From NCBI RefSeq assembly GCF_000317435.1, contig NC_019751.1, positions 6,076,001 to 6,140,000 of the forward strand: 64,000 nucleotides of DNA, in the 5' to 3' direction. The number at the start of each line of letters is the position of its first letter. Positions within the stretch are counted from its first letter, which is position 1. This document shows, piece after piece, positions 18,434-27,850 of this stretch. Position numbers and translations under genes: made by a program. This DNA is from Calothrix sp. PCC 6303. GTDB taxonomy: Bacteria; Cyanobacteriota; Cyanobacteriia; Cyanobacteriales; Nostocaceae. The notes beneath the pieces are model-generated. The model did not search any database. It saw only the letters and a list, made by a program, of their open reading frames with translations, and was not told where the DNA came from.

Positions 18434-21040
18434 CTAATATTTTGTTGGCAAGGCAATAGCACCACGGGTGACACCCAGTTGATTCTGTACTTTTAATTCT
18501 CGCCACAGTTGAAATCCTGTGATGTCTCCCCTTAATAGTTCCTGATAAAGTTGGATGGTTTGAGTTACTTCTGCTGGTGTTTCATTAACAAACTCAATTC
18601 GCAAATTTTTGAGTCCTAAATTAATCAGTTGGTGGACATATTCGGCTCCTGTTTGGGCTGTACCATTAAATAAAGTATTTCGGCAACCTACATCTGCCTG
18701 TAGAATATGTTCTGTTCCCACTCTATCCCGTAATTTTACTTCGTGTTCTTCACAGGGTCTACCACAATCTCGAAAATCTTTACCATCAGAAAGGAAGGCA
18801 CAAAATACACAGTGTTCCATGTGAAACATTGGCATATGTTGATGGATTGTCACCTCATACCATTCGGGTGGAGAAGTTTTTAATAAGTCTTGGAGTTGAT
18901 TGACATTTAAATCGTAGGAAGCTGTTAAGCGTTCTAAACCAAACTCATTTTGGAAGTAATCGGCTGTTAAGGGGTTGGCAACATTCAGGGAGAAATCTCC
19001 GATACAGCGATCATTTTCAAAGTATTTTAGTTGATCATAATTCCGAATTAAATATCCGTCAGCTTCCGAAGCACGTACCTGTTGTAAAATCCAATTTTCC
19101 CCAGGTTTCGTAATTCGAGGTGGGGCAACAAAAATTTGTTTTTTCCCTTCTCCTTTCTCCCGCATTTGCCGTACCATTTCCACAGCTTTGTGGTACTTTC
19201 TGGGGTCTTCAAATTCACAGTAGATGGTTTTTATATCTGTATGTAAAACAACTTGAAGTTGCTTTAAATTTCGCACCAAAACAATTAAATGGGGGAATGG
19301 CGATGAATTATCAATATCATCATACCCTGACGTTTTCACCTGAGTGAGTAAATCTTCCAGTGTTGCCGCATCATCAACTTGCCAGCGTTTGGGTTGACTG
19401 CGTAATTCTTCTAAGCGAGTCACAATATCTCGTCGCATCCTGTTCAACTCACTCACAGGTAGCATAAATTCCCCTTCTAGGTGATTTTTCAACTCACCCA
19501 AGCAAAAAGGAGTATTACCCAACCTTCCCAACTGTTCCTGTAGCTTTTCAGTTGTTAGGGGTTTGGTGTGTGCTGCCACTAATGCGATCGCTGATTCTAT
19601 TTGAGCTAGATTACCATTAGTATCCCTTGCCAACACAACTAAATTTTTCCCTAATTCTCCATACACTTCCATCTCAATAGGACGTTGGAATTTGGGAACA
19701 TCACCTTCATAGGTTTGGCGAATCTGCTTATCTAATTCCGGATCACTGGTTTTCCATAATCTATCACCCACATGGATCTGTTGCCAATCTAAATTTCCCC
19801 TGCCAAAGCTTAAAATGGCATCTTCACCTTGGATTTTCACCCCATAAATTCTTCCCCCTTCCTCCTTCCTCTCCGGATGTCCCCAGTCAAAAACGACACC
19901 ATCCCCAGCTTTTAAAGGTGCTTCCAACCTGATGGTGACTTCTTCATTTCGAATCCGCTTGACCCTTCCCAGGTATACACCTCGCTTCTTCCCAAATCGA
20001 GCGTGAACTAATTCTTGGTTGTTGATTCCTCGGAACCACCCTGTATAAATTCCCCGTGAAAAAGCCATTTCTAAGTTGTATTTTTCTTGATTGCTAACTT
20101 CCGATTGAGTTTCTTCATTTTCGCTCAAATCTTCTGTATCCTCTAACAGGGTGGATACCTCGTCTTTCTCTTCTTCCTTGACTTCCACCAACCGATTCAA
20201 AGCTTCTCGATATACCCGCGTCACATTCGCTACATATTCCGGAGTCTTCAAACGTCCCTCAATCTTCAAACAACTTACTCCAGCCTGTACCAACTCATGT
20301 AAAACACTTAAACCCGCTAAATCCTGGGGACTCAAAAGATACTTCTTATCTCCCAAATCCACTACATCCCCATCCACAATTAATTCATAAGGCATTCGAC
20401 AAGCTTGAGCACATTCCCCTCGATTTGCCGAACGTCCACCCAAAGCCTCACTAGTTAAACATTGTCCCGAATATGCCACACACAGCGCCCCATGCACAAA
20501 TACCTCCAAAGGCAACGAAGCACCGCGATACTGCATCCGATTCTGAATTTTGTTAATTTCTTTCAGCGAACATTCCCGTGCCAACACCACCAAATTACAC
20601 CCCAATTCCTCCGCAAATTCCACACCCGCATCACTGCTAATCGTCATCTGAGTGGAAGCATGAATAGGGAAATCTGGAGAAAGGTGACGAATGAGACGAC
20701 AAATACCCACATCCTGAACAATTACCGCATCCACTCCAGCAGCAATAATCGTCCGCAGATATCTTTCTGCTTCCCGTAATTCTTGGGGGAAAACCAAAGT
20801 ATTCAAGGTGACATATCCCTTAACACCACGCTGGTGGAGAAACTCCATTAATTCTGGTAAATCAGCCTCAGTGAAATTTTCTGCCCGCATCCTCGCATTG
20901 AATCTATCTAAACCAAAGTAAATAGCATCAGCGCCATTTTCCACAGCAGCTTTCGCACATTCCCAATTGCCAGCAGGTGCGAGAAGTTCCGGCAGAGTCA
21001 GGGTTTGGGGTTGGGTGGATGGGAGAAGTTCAGCTTGCAT
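18434..21040 (-). CDS. U32 family peptidase homologue (RlhA/YhbU-like, with DUF3656)
   Basis: The 868-residue protein starts with a TIM-barrel region TLPELLAPAGNWECAKAAVENGADAIYFG and has the U32 signature EVFVHGALCVAYSGQCLTS with GGRSANRGECAQACR. A mid-region with DUF3656 features follows, and a C-terminal part with HMEHCVFCAFLSDG, CGRPCE and VGCRNTLFN, cysteines suited to an iron-sulfur cluster. An acidic insert (EVKEEEKDEVSTLLEDTED) is near residue 285. The E. coli relative RlhA hydroxylates C2501 of 23S rRNA, and other U32 proteins act in similar hydroxylations. An RNA-modifying role rather than proteolysis is likely here but is inferred from family. Confidence 0.87.
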   Translation of the reverse strand: MQAELLPSTQPQTLTLPELLAPAGNWECAKAAVENGADAIYFGLDRFNARMRAENFTEADLPELMEFLHQRGVKGYVTLNTLVFPQELREAERYLRTIIAAGVDAVIVQDVGICRLIRHLSPDFPIHASTQMTISSDAGVEFAEELGCNLVVLARECSLKEINKIQNRMQYRGASLPLEVFVHGALCVAYSGQCLTSEALGGRSANRGECAQACRMPYELIVDGDVVDLGDKKYLLSPQDLAGLSVLHELVQAGVSCLKIEGRLKTPEYVANVTRVYREALNRLVEVKEEEKDEVSTLLEDTEDLSENEETQSEVSNQEKYNLEMAFSRGIYTGWFRGINNQELVHARFGKKRGVYLGRVKRIRNEEVTIRLEAPLKAGDGVVFDWGHPERKEEGGRIYGVKIQGEDAILSFGRGNLDWQQIHVGDRLWKTSDPELDKQIRQTYEGDVPKFQRPIEMEVYGELGKNLVVLARDTNGNLAQIESAIALVAAHTKPLTTEKLQEQLGRLGNTPFCLGELKNHLEGEFMLPVSELNRMRRDIVTRLEELRSQPKRWQVDDAATLEDLLTQVKTSGYDDIDNSSPFPHLIVLVRNLKQLQVVLHTDIKTIYCEFEDPRKYHKAVEMVRQMREKGEGKKQIFVAPPRITKPGENWILQQVRASEADGYLIRNYDQLKYFENDRCIGDFSLNVANPLTADYFQNEFGLERLTASYDLNVNQLQDLLKTSPPEWYEVTIHQHMPMFHMEHCVFCAFLSDGKDFRDCGRPCEEHEVKLRDRVGTEHILQADVGCRNTLFNGTAQTGAEYVHQLINLGLKNLRIEFVNETPAEVTQTIQLYQELLRGDITGFQLWRELKVQNQLGVTRGAIALPTKY

Positions 21041-21363
21041 TGGTATGGGGGAGAGAAGTTACACAATAGTAATAATATCGTTTAATTCCGTTAGCAGTTA
21101 TCTTCAGATCCCAGACTTTGTTAAAAGATGCCATTCTCAGTATGTCGAAATTCACCGTCACCCCAGAAAGGTGCGGCTAATGGAACAAAGCCCACCTCCG
21201 TAGACTTCGTATCGATAGCCCCAGCCTTACGGTTTTTGCGGGCGTTATGTCGGGTATGCCACACAACTCATCAATATTTAGGGGTAGTGTCCTGAGTCGG
21301 GGATCTGTACCTTCTCTACGAGTCCTGATATAAATTAAGATCAGTATCAATGGAAATTGAGAA
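21041..21363. other. Divergent intergenic region containing a MITE-like inverted repeat
   Basis: This lies between the U32 gene (minus) and the DUF3365 gene (plus). Arms CAGATCCCAGACT (21105-21117) and AGTCGGGGATCTG (21295-21307) are inverted with one mismatch, enclosing about 200 bp. No gene is seen. Promoters for both genes must lie here, so the element may affect them. Confidence 0.55.
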
Positions 21364-22434
21364 ATGCTACGTAGTTTTCACCTTAGTCGCCTAAATCTTG
21401 CGTCTCAATTTACACTCTTCTTGTCACTAATTTTCATTGCTGGAATTTTAATTGGTAGCTTGGCTGTGTCAAAAGCCTTGGAACAGAGGGCTATAGCGGA
21501 GATGAGTTATCGGGGTCAGATGGCGATGCAAATGATCAATGCAGTACAAAGTTATACAAGTAAGGATATTTCGCCTTTACTAGCTAAGATTGGGAATTCA
21601 GAGACTCAATTTATACCCGAAACCATACCTAATTTGGGGGCAAAGCGGGTGTTGAATCGGTTGAAGGAGGATTGGAAGTACAAGGACTTGATTTATAAAG
21701 ATGCAACTCTCAACCCCACCAACCTAGATGACAAAGCCGACCTATTTGAGGCAAAATTAATCCAGGAGTTTGAACGCGATCGCACTCTCAAAACATTGTC
21801 GGATTTTCGTTTGCAATCTGGTAATAAGTTATTCTACAGCGCTCAACCTTTAGTTGTCACAGACTCTAGTTGTCTCAAGTGTCACAGTTCCCCCAGTATC
21901 GCCCCAAAAAGCCATGTTGAAAAATATGGCACACAACATGGCTATGGTTGGAAACTAAATCAAGTTATTGGTGCCCAAATTATTTATATTCCTGCCAGTG
22001 AAGTTTTTAAGGATTCCCGTGAAACGTTATTTCTATTTATCAGTATATTCATTATAATTTTTGCACTAGTCATTTTTGCAATTAACTATTTGCTCAGATG
22101 GAGAGTTATTCAACCCCTCAAACCCATGGCTCAATTAGCCGAATTCATTAGTCAAGATACAGCTACATCTAATGAAGTGCGAGCGATTGAAAATCAGGGT
22201 TTAAGCAAAGTTTCTCAACGCAAAGACGAACTAGGGCAACTAGGTAGAGTATTTCAAAGCATGATATCTGATATCTATATTCGAGAACAAAAGTTATCAG
22301 AACAAATTAAAAAGCTGAAGGTTGAAATTGATACAAGAAAAGTTACAGATGAAGTCGCAGAAATAGCCGAAAGTGATTATTTTCAGAATTTAAAAAATAC
22401 GGCACAAGATATGCGAAAACAATGGGAAGAATAA
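21364..22434 (+). CDS. DUF3365 heme-binding membrane sensor with HAMP domain
   Basis: The 356-residue protein has a first transmembrane segment at about 15-36 and a second at about 221-244. Between them lies a periplasmic DUF3365 sensor with a single c-type heme site, CLKCH at 170-174. After the second segment come a HAMP region (WRVIQPLKPMAQLAEFI, about 245-310) and a short coiled coil (about 310-356). The chain ends there, with no kinase, cyclase or other output domain. The family is believed to sense redox state or gases via the heme. As it stands it would need a separate partner protein, or is a truncated receptor. Confidence 0.85.
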   Translation: MLRSFHLSRLNLASQFTLFLSLIFIAGILIGSLAVSKALEQRAIAEMSYRGQMAMQMINAVQSYTSKDISPLLAKIGNSETQFIPETIPNLGAKRVLNRLKEDWKYKDLIYKDATLNPTNLDDKADLFEAKLIQEFERDRTLKTLSDFRLQSGNKLFYSAQPLVVTDSSCLKCHSSPSIAPKSHVEKYGTQHGYGWKLNQVIGAQIIYIPASEVFKDSRETLFLFISIFIIIFALVIFAINYLLRWRVIQPLKPMAQLAEFISQDTATSNEVRAIENQGLSKVSQRKDELGQLGRVFQSMISDIYIREQKLSEQIKKLKVEIDTRKVTDEVAEIAESDYFQNLKNTAQDMRKQWEE

Positions 22435-22470
22435 ATCTAATTAAACTGAAATATTAAACTGAAATATTAT

Positions 22471-22494
22471 AGAGACGAGATATATCGCGTCTCT
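22471..22494. repeat. GAGACG...CGTCTC palindrome
   Basis: Arms AGAGACG and CGTCTCT surround a variable AT-rich centre. It sits 36 bases after the DUF3365 stop codon, and a TTTGT stretch follows, so it may act as that gene's terminator. Confidence 0.6.
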
Positions 22495-22642
22495 CTTTGT
22501 ATAAATATTCTGTGTTTGTGCGCTATGGCAGTCTTGGATGATAAGCCAACGTGAAGAGTAAAATCCCAATTTGTAGGGTGTGTGACGCTACGACAATATA
22601 ATCGCGGAATGATTGATATTTGTAGGGTCACGCACCGATGAT

Positions 22643-22740
22643 AACTACGGTTAGATTGGTACGTTATTAAAAAGCAAGTTCCTTAGCTCAAAATAGCTGT
22701 AAGATTATTATAAACCTTATCTATTTTGAGAACCGTAGTT
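22643..22740. repeat. Double inverted-repeat element
   Basis: Outer arms AACTACGGTT (22643-22652) and AACCGTAGTT (22731-22740) are perfect complements. Immediately inside the right arm, CTCAAAATAG (22687-22696) pairs with CTATTTTGAG (22721-22730). The element is 98 bp, non-coding, and could fold as DNA or RNA. It could be a small MITE or a structured RNA. Confidence 0.5.
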
Positions 22741-22986
22741 AGTAACTCAAGATTGTGAGTAGGCGTAGCCAGCCCTACGGGCTTATACTAGTCTGCGACA
22801 AGCCGCTATGCTACGCGTCTACCTTGCGTCGCAATGACAAAACTCCACTTTTCATGATGGATGAGGTTTATGCGTATTTTTCCATTGAAATTATGTAATA
22901 AACGAGTGCATATTCAATAAATTACTCTCCTAAGAAATACTTGGCTCTAAACAAGCAAATTATCCAGGTGATTTACCGAGAAATTT

Positions 22987-24300
22987 ATGTTTAATACCCA
23001 AGTCGATAGCTCAAATACACTATCGGAACATCTGACCGAAGTGTCAAAATATATCCAACTAAACCCTCTCAATACAGATTCAGTTTCCAGTAATTTTAGT
23101 CATACCTCCAGCTTTCTGAGTGAATTTGTAGATGAACTTCAACTGGATGAAATAACCAATTTTGCAACTAAATTCACCTGGATTCCTGATGATATTTCTA
23201 TCGACTCAATCCCAATAGAAATTGGTGATTGGATTTCCGTAGATTATAACCAAGGTAATTATTTTAACTTTAACCCTCAAACTTCAGATGGTTATATCGC
23301 AACAGAATCATCTCCATCCAGTTCTACACCAGAAAATATTTCCACAGCCCAATCGCGTAACTTTAATAACAACTATGGCTATGGATTGATAGATGCAGCA
23401 GCCGCAGTTGCTAAAGCCATAGGATACAGCCGTTTTGCGGATGTTCCTAATCAAAGCGATGAATATGATTGGGGACTAGATGCAATTAGCGTCCCAGAAG
23501 TTTGGAATCAAGGATACAGCGGTGAAAATATTGTTGTCGCAGTAGTTGATAGTGGAGTAGATTTCAGACACGCAGATTTAAATGACAATATTTGGTTTAA
23601 TTCTGGCGAAATCTTTGATGATGGGATTGATAATGATGGCAACGGATACATTGATGACATCATTGGCTGGGATTTTGTCAGTAATGACTATAATCCAATT
23701 GGGGAATCAAATGATCATGGAACCCATGTAGCTGGAATCATTGCTGCTGAAGCAGATGGATATGGAATTAATGGTGTTGCCTACAACGCTAAAATTATGC
23801 CTGTGCGAGTGCTGGATGAAGGTGGACATGGTAATGATATCAATATTGCCAATGGTATTTACTATGCAGCCAACAATGGTGCAAATGTAATTAACCTTAG
23901 TCTTGGTGGTGAATATTCTAGCAATATTGAGGCAGCAGTGAAATATGCAACCGAGCGAGGTGCTATTGTGATCATGTCATCCGGCAATGACGGCAAAAGT
24001 GAACCTGGTTATCCGGCAGCTTTAGCCACAAATTGGGGAATTGCTGTTGGGGCTATTGACTATAACTGGAATGTAGCAGATTTCTCTAACCAGGCAGGTT
24101 CTGATAGCAGAATCAATTATGTAGTTGCCCCTGGTGTGGATATCTATTCCACAATTTCCGGTGATGACTATGACTTTATGAATGGTACCTCTATGGCTGC
24201 ACCATATGTTTCTGGTGTTGCCGCATTGATGTTGAGTGCGAATCCTTATTTGACTCCGCAACAGTTACGACAAATAATCATAGAAACCGCAATTGCTTAA
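22987..24300 (+). CDS. S8 family serine peptidase (subtilase)
   Basis: The catalytic triad is complete: Asp188 in VVDSGVDFRH, His244 in NDHGTHVAG, Ser402 in NGTSMAAP, with oxyanion-hole Asn334 in SSGNDG. An insert DDGIDNDGNGYIDD near 211-224 looks like a calcium-binding loop. The N-terminal 145 residues are not a clear signal peptide and include NNYGYGLIDAAAAVAKAIG (128-146), a phrase normally found at the end of subtilase domains. The protein stops soon after the Ser motif (LRQIIIETAIA). It stands alone, between repeat-rich regions and upstream of IS110. Confidence 0.87.
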   Translation: MFNTQVDSSNTLSEHLTEVSKYIQLNPLNTDSVSSNFSHTSSFLSEFVDELQLDEITNFATKFTWIPDDISIDSIPIEIGDWISVDYNQGNYFNFNPQTSDGYIATESSPSSSTPENISTAQSRNFNNNYGYGLIDAAAAVAKAIGYSRFADVPNQSDEYDWGLDAISVPEVWNQGYSGENIVVAVVDSGVDFRHADLNDNIWFNSGEIFDDGIDNDGNGYIDDIIGWDFVSNDYNPIGESNDHGTHVAGIIAAEADGYGINGVAYNAKIMPVRVLDEGGHGNDINIANGIYYAANNGANVINLSLGGEYSSNIEAAVKYATERGAIVIMSSGNDGKSEPGYPAALATNWGIAVGAIDYNWNVADFSNQAGSDSRINYVVAPGVDIYSTISGDDYDFMNGTSMAAPYVSGVAALMLSANPYLTPQQLRQIIIETAIA

Positions 24301-24733
24301 GGGGATAACCAGAAAGTAGGGTGTGTGACGCAATGCCAGATTAATCTTGATATCTGAGGATTTTTCGTAGCGTCACGCACCGACTATAAACCAATAGGGT
24401 TCAGTTAAGGATAATTGTAGGTTGAGTTGTAGCTTGCTTCCCGTAGGATACGAAGTGAAACACAACAAACTCCCCGAAAATGTTGGCTTGAGCGAAGTCG
24501 AAGCCCAACCTTGTATCTTAGAAATAGTAGTAGACCGTCCCAACCTAGGTCATAATAGACCGCTTTGTAGCATGGGTCACTACAATAATCTCCATGACAG
24601 AACTCGAACAGTCGCCAGGGTCAAAGCTTTAAACACTGATTTTAAAGTATACAGTCCGCATCGGGCAAGGATGAGTGAAATCAAGGGGATGAATTAAAAG
24701 CAGGGTAGATTATAATTTTTGAGAGCAACAAAA
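24301..24733. other. Repeat-rich region and non-coding left part of the IS110 element
   Basis: It holds a TAGGGTGTGTGACGC...GCGTCACGCACC repeat (24316-24382), then a short interspersed repeat at about 24420-24511. The following 200 bases or so precede the transposase without a credible gene. This last part is the probable IS110 left end. Confidence 0.5.
24540..24733 (+). ncRNA. Candidate bridge RNA region of the IS110 element
   Basis: IS110-group elements express a structured bridge RNA from the non-coding end before the transposase, with loops that pair with donor and target DNA. Here about 190 non-coding bases lie between a chromosomal repeat and the transposase ATG. They contain complementary arms such as CTTTAAA (24627-24633) and TTTAAAG (24642-24648). 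The position fits; the exact ends, fold and guide loops were not established. Confidence 0.4.
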
Positions 24734-25690
24734 ATGGAAAATACCTCTCAGTGGATAGGCATCGACGTAAGTAAAGCGACACTTGATGTTTACATCCGTC
24801 CAATTGGGAAAGCATTAAAGGTCGCAAATACTGAGTCAGGAATAGTAGATTTAGTTGAACAACTATTATCATACGATTTAAATATAATCGTAATTGAAGC
24901 CACAGGTGGGTTAGAAACTGAACTTATAATTCAACTACAAGCAGCACTTTTACCAGTTGCATTAATTAATCCACGCCAAGGACGAGATTTTGCCAAAGCC
25001 ACAGGAAAATTAGCCAAAACTGACGCTATTGATGCACAAATATTAGCGCACTTTGGGGAAGCAATGAAGCCCCAAATATTGGCAATTGAATCTGAATCTG
25101 CACGTCAACTCTCAGAATTAATTAGTCGAAGAAGACAATTAGTCGAGATGCAAACTGCTGAAAAAAACCGAAGTGCTCGCGCTCGTGGTAAAGCATTGCT
25201 CGATGTGGAGGAGCATATAAAACACCTTGATGAACGTCTGGAGAAACTAAATCAAGAAATTGAGCAACTAACCCAAAACAACCAACAATGGATTGATAAA
25301 GCTAATTTGCTCAAAACTACTCCTGGCATTGGTAAAGTTATTTCTACAACTCTAGTTTCTGATTTACCAGAACTTGGTCAATTAACTTCCAAACAAATAT
25401 CGCGTTTAGTAGGTGTTGCTCCAATTAATCATGATAGTGGACAACATAAAGGTAAACGTATGATTAATGGTGGTCGTGCTCATGTTCGTGCAACTCTTTA
25501 TATGGGTGCTTTGGTTGCAATACGTCATAACCCAATTATCAAGGCTTTTTATGACCGTCTTGTTGAACGTGGTAAGCCAAAGAAATTAGCGATTACAGCC
25601 TGTGTTCATAAAATGTTAGTTATTTTGAATGCTATGGTTCGGGAAAGTAAACCTTGGTCTGCTGCACAAGATAATTTACAAACAACTTAA
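24734..25690 (+). mobile_element. IS110-family transposase (intact)
   Basis: The 318-residue protein has the IS110 DEDD catalytic domain: Asp in WIGIDVSK, Glu in IEATGG, and both Asp residues of KTDAIDAQ. A coiled coil (about 150-185) follows, then the C-terminal transposase domain with LLKTTPGIGKVISTTLVSDLPELG, LVGVAPINHDSGQHKGKR and the Ser-bearing C-terminal region. The ATG at 24734 is chosen over an in-frame TTG at 24719 because it begins MENTSQWIGID. No frameshift or stop interrupts it, so it may be active. The element ends are not marked by inverted repeats, as usual for this family. Confidence 0.92.
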
Positions 25691-26286
25691 AAGCTCTTTT
25701 CCCAACTAATTGTAATAGCTAATTAATCCTAGTTTTTTTCTGGCTTGATCATTCATTTTTCATGCCCTTATTTGACCATGATTATTTTTGCCAAATCATT
25801 CATGTTTATGCTCATTTCATTTATTGCCCTACGAGTGGTTCAGCAACTGGAGAAGATTCGGTGGCACAGCGGAGTGTCAGGTGGGGGTAAGACTATTTAT
25901 ACCACCAACTCAAGGTCTTGCTGCCCCTACCTGACACCACCGAATCTAGCGAAGCGTTCTCCAGTTGCGTCAACTTTTTTTTGCGATCGCACTTGACAAC
26001 TAAGACAGTCGCTACGCAGTTTAAAGTTTTTGACTTAGCCTCGGTAGCGGCTAGAAATGATTCAAGCACCTGAAATATTAACGATATCAATGCTGATTCG
26101 GATTTCGTTCCCCTAGCTATGTAACGAAATATAAACTACTCAAAACCCTTGCAGAATAGGATTTTTTAAAAAAGTTCGGGTTCTGAACATCTAAATTTTG
26201 CATGAGTCGCTTCTCCCAGAAATATGGGAATAATAGTTACCATCATTTCTTCTGTATAACCGCCAAATTGCTTTTACTATGAGGGG
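25691..26286. other. IS110 right flank and palindromic repeat, no gene
   Basis: The first 150 bases are T-rich and should include the IS right end. A palindromic repeat occupies 25843-25968. The remainder is upstream sequence of the sigma-like gene, with the GAGGGGG run at 26281-26287. Confidence 0.5.
25843..25968. repeat. 126-bp palindromic element next to IS110
   Basis: GCAACTGGAGAA and TTCTCCAGTTGC are perfect inverted ends. Inside, GATTCGGTGG pairs with CCACCGAATC and GTGTCAGGTGGGGG pairs with CCCCTACCTGACAC with one mismatch. Small unpaired blocks separate the stems. Confidence 0.6.
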
Positions 26287-27735
26287 GTGAAAAAATTAAT
26301 CATGTTTGGCGTTGAGTACAAAACTGTGGTTCAGATATCTAAATATTGGGAATTCGTCAAGTTAGATTCTAGTAGTAAGCACCAGGTAAAGATGGTTATT
26401 GTTGCTCAAAACTATTTACAAAATCAATTTCCTGGTTTGACTGGTGTTTCTGATAACCTGATTCAACGTCAACTTTGGCTGCAAATGCATCAGAGTCAAG
26501 AAACAGAGGATGCTTATTTAGCTGAAGTTTGTTTACGATGCTATATTTCTCAACAAATTTATCAAGTTTGCTGGGATTTGACGGTAAAATTCGGTGTCAA
26601 TCATGGGTTTAGCTGCCCAGATTTATTATCCTTTGTGTTGGATGATGATTTACTGCTGGAAACACCAAATCAATCTTGGGTGATTCAAAGCAGTGTTTAT
26701 GAATCTTTAGCAATTACAATTTTAAAGACATTTGATCCGACTAAAGGTTCTCTAGGTGCTTGGGTGAAGCGATATGTGAAGCAACAGCCAGAATTGAAGC
26801 GGTTTTTGCTTCAACACGGTGTCTTTTTGGTGAGTGATTGGGCACTTTTGAATGATACAAATCCTCAAGAATTGCAACGAATTCTGAGTGAAATGTATTC
26901 TCTTACAACTGGAGAAATTGCCCTAGCTTGCGAACTTTTGAGTGCTTACCACCAAGTTTATCGAGAAGAGCGGATTAAACAAAGAGTTGCAGGTGTAACT
27001 TTACCTTGTCAAGTACCAACAAACAAACAGTTGGAACAGATTGCGGAGGAAGTAGGAAGTCTAACTGGGAGTATGTTGAGTCCAGATGTGGTGTTAAGAA
27101 ATTTGCAACAAATTGCATCTCACCTGCGACAGTACCGAATTACCGCACAAAATGGTTCTGTAATGACTGTTTCTTGGGAAGAAGTGCAAATTCAACAGGT
27201 TGTGGAACAGTTTGAAAATAGAGAAAATAATTCACGATTAGATGCGGAACAGTTGGAATTTATGCAGTTATACCAAGCTGAATTTTCAGCATCTTTGAAA
27301 GAAGCGATTTCTCAGGTAATAGAAGATTGGATACGGAGATTACTTCGCAAGCAAGTTTCAAAAGCACAATTGTTTATTACAGGGTTGCGTTTGTTTCATT
27401 GTCAAGGACAATCGATGACTCAAATTGCTCCGCAAATTGGACTTACAAAACAATATGAAGTTAGTAGATTTTTGAATCTGAATCAGTTACATAATGATAT
27501 TCGCCAAAGATTATTATTGATCATGCGATCGCGTGTGAGTGATTTAGCTACTAAATTCGTGGATGCTGATGATTTAGCATCTTTGGATGGAGAAATAGAA
27601 ACAATTTTAAATGAGCAAATTTCGGAAATTATTCAAGAATTAGAATCGGAAGTTAAAAAGCCAATTCGGAATCAACCTTTATCAAGTTTATTATCTGTAA
27701 ATATTTGTCGCTATTTGAAACGGAGGACTAGCTAA
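26287..27735 (+). CDS. Sigma-70-like protein heading the CHAT-CHASE2 block
   Basis: I recognise no named sigma group. The centre has ILKTFDPTKGSLGAWVKRYV, like sigma region 2 (helix with F-P-x-K-G-S-x-x-x-W). The C-terminus has LFHCQGQSMTQIAPQIGLTKQYEVSRFLNL, a helix-turn-helix like sigma region 4. The rest is helical. The listed start is GTG at 26287 right after GAGGGGG; ATG at 26302 or 26392 (MVIVAQNYL) are alternatives. It precedes DUF1822 by 115 bp on the same strand. A role as dedicated transcription factor for this block is inference. Confidence 0.75.
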   Translation: MKKLIMFGVEYKTVVQISKYWEFVKLDSSSKHQVKMVIVAQNYLQNQFPGLTGVSDNLIQRQLWLQMHQSQETEDAYLAEVCLRCYISQQIYQVCWDLTVKFGVNHGFSCPDLLSFVLDDDLLLETPNQSWVIQSSVYESLAITILKTFDPTKGSLGAWVKRYVKQQPELKRFLLQHGVFLVSDWALLNDTNPQELQRILSEMYSLTTGEIALACELLSAYHQVYREERIKQRVAGVTLPCQVPTNKQLEQIAEEVGSLTGSMLSPDVVLRNLQQIASHLRQYRITAQNGSVMTVSWEEVQIQQVVEQFENRENNSRLDAEQLEFMQLYQAEFSASLKEAISQVIEDWIRRLLRKQVSKAQLFITGLRLFHCQGQSMTQIAPQIGLTKQYEVSRFLNLNQLHNDIRQRLLLIMRSRVSDLATKFVDADDLASLDGEIETILNEQISEIIQELESEVKKPIRNQPLSSLLSVNICRYLKRRTS

Positions 27736-27850
27736 TGTGCTTTTATTTAGATTAATGAAATCTGGAAATACTTCCACCGTAACCTCTTGACAGGAATAAC
27801 GGGTGAAATATATTTGCGTTGTGTTCCCTCATGATTTTTAATGATTTATT

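Larger units (their letters stand above)
22435..22986. other. Gene-free region with three kinds of short repeats
   Basis: It contains an AGAGACG palindrome at 22471-22494, a TAGGGTGTGTGACGC...TCACGCACC repeat at 22573-22640, and a double inverted repeat at 22643-22740. The rest, to the subtilase start at 22987, is plain AT-rich sequence. Confidence 0.55.

Noticed and set aside
24422-24697. 91-codon frame before the IS110 transposase
   Set aside because: It crosses a short interspersed repeat and the non-coding IS end, and the protein resembles nothing.
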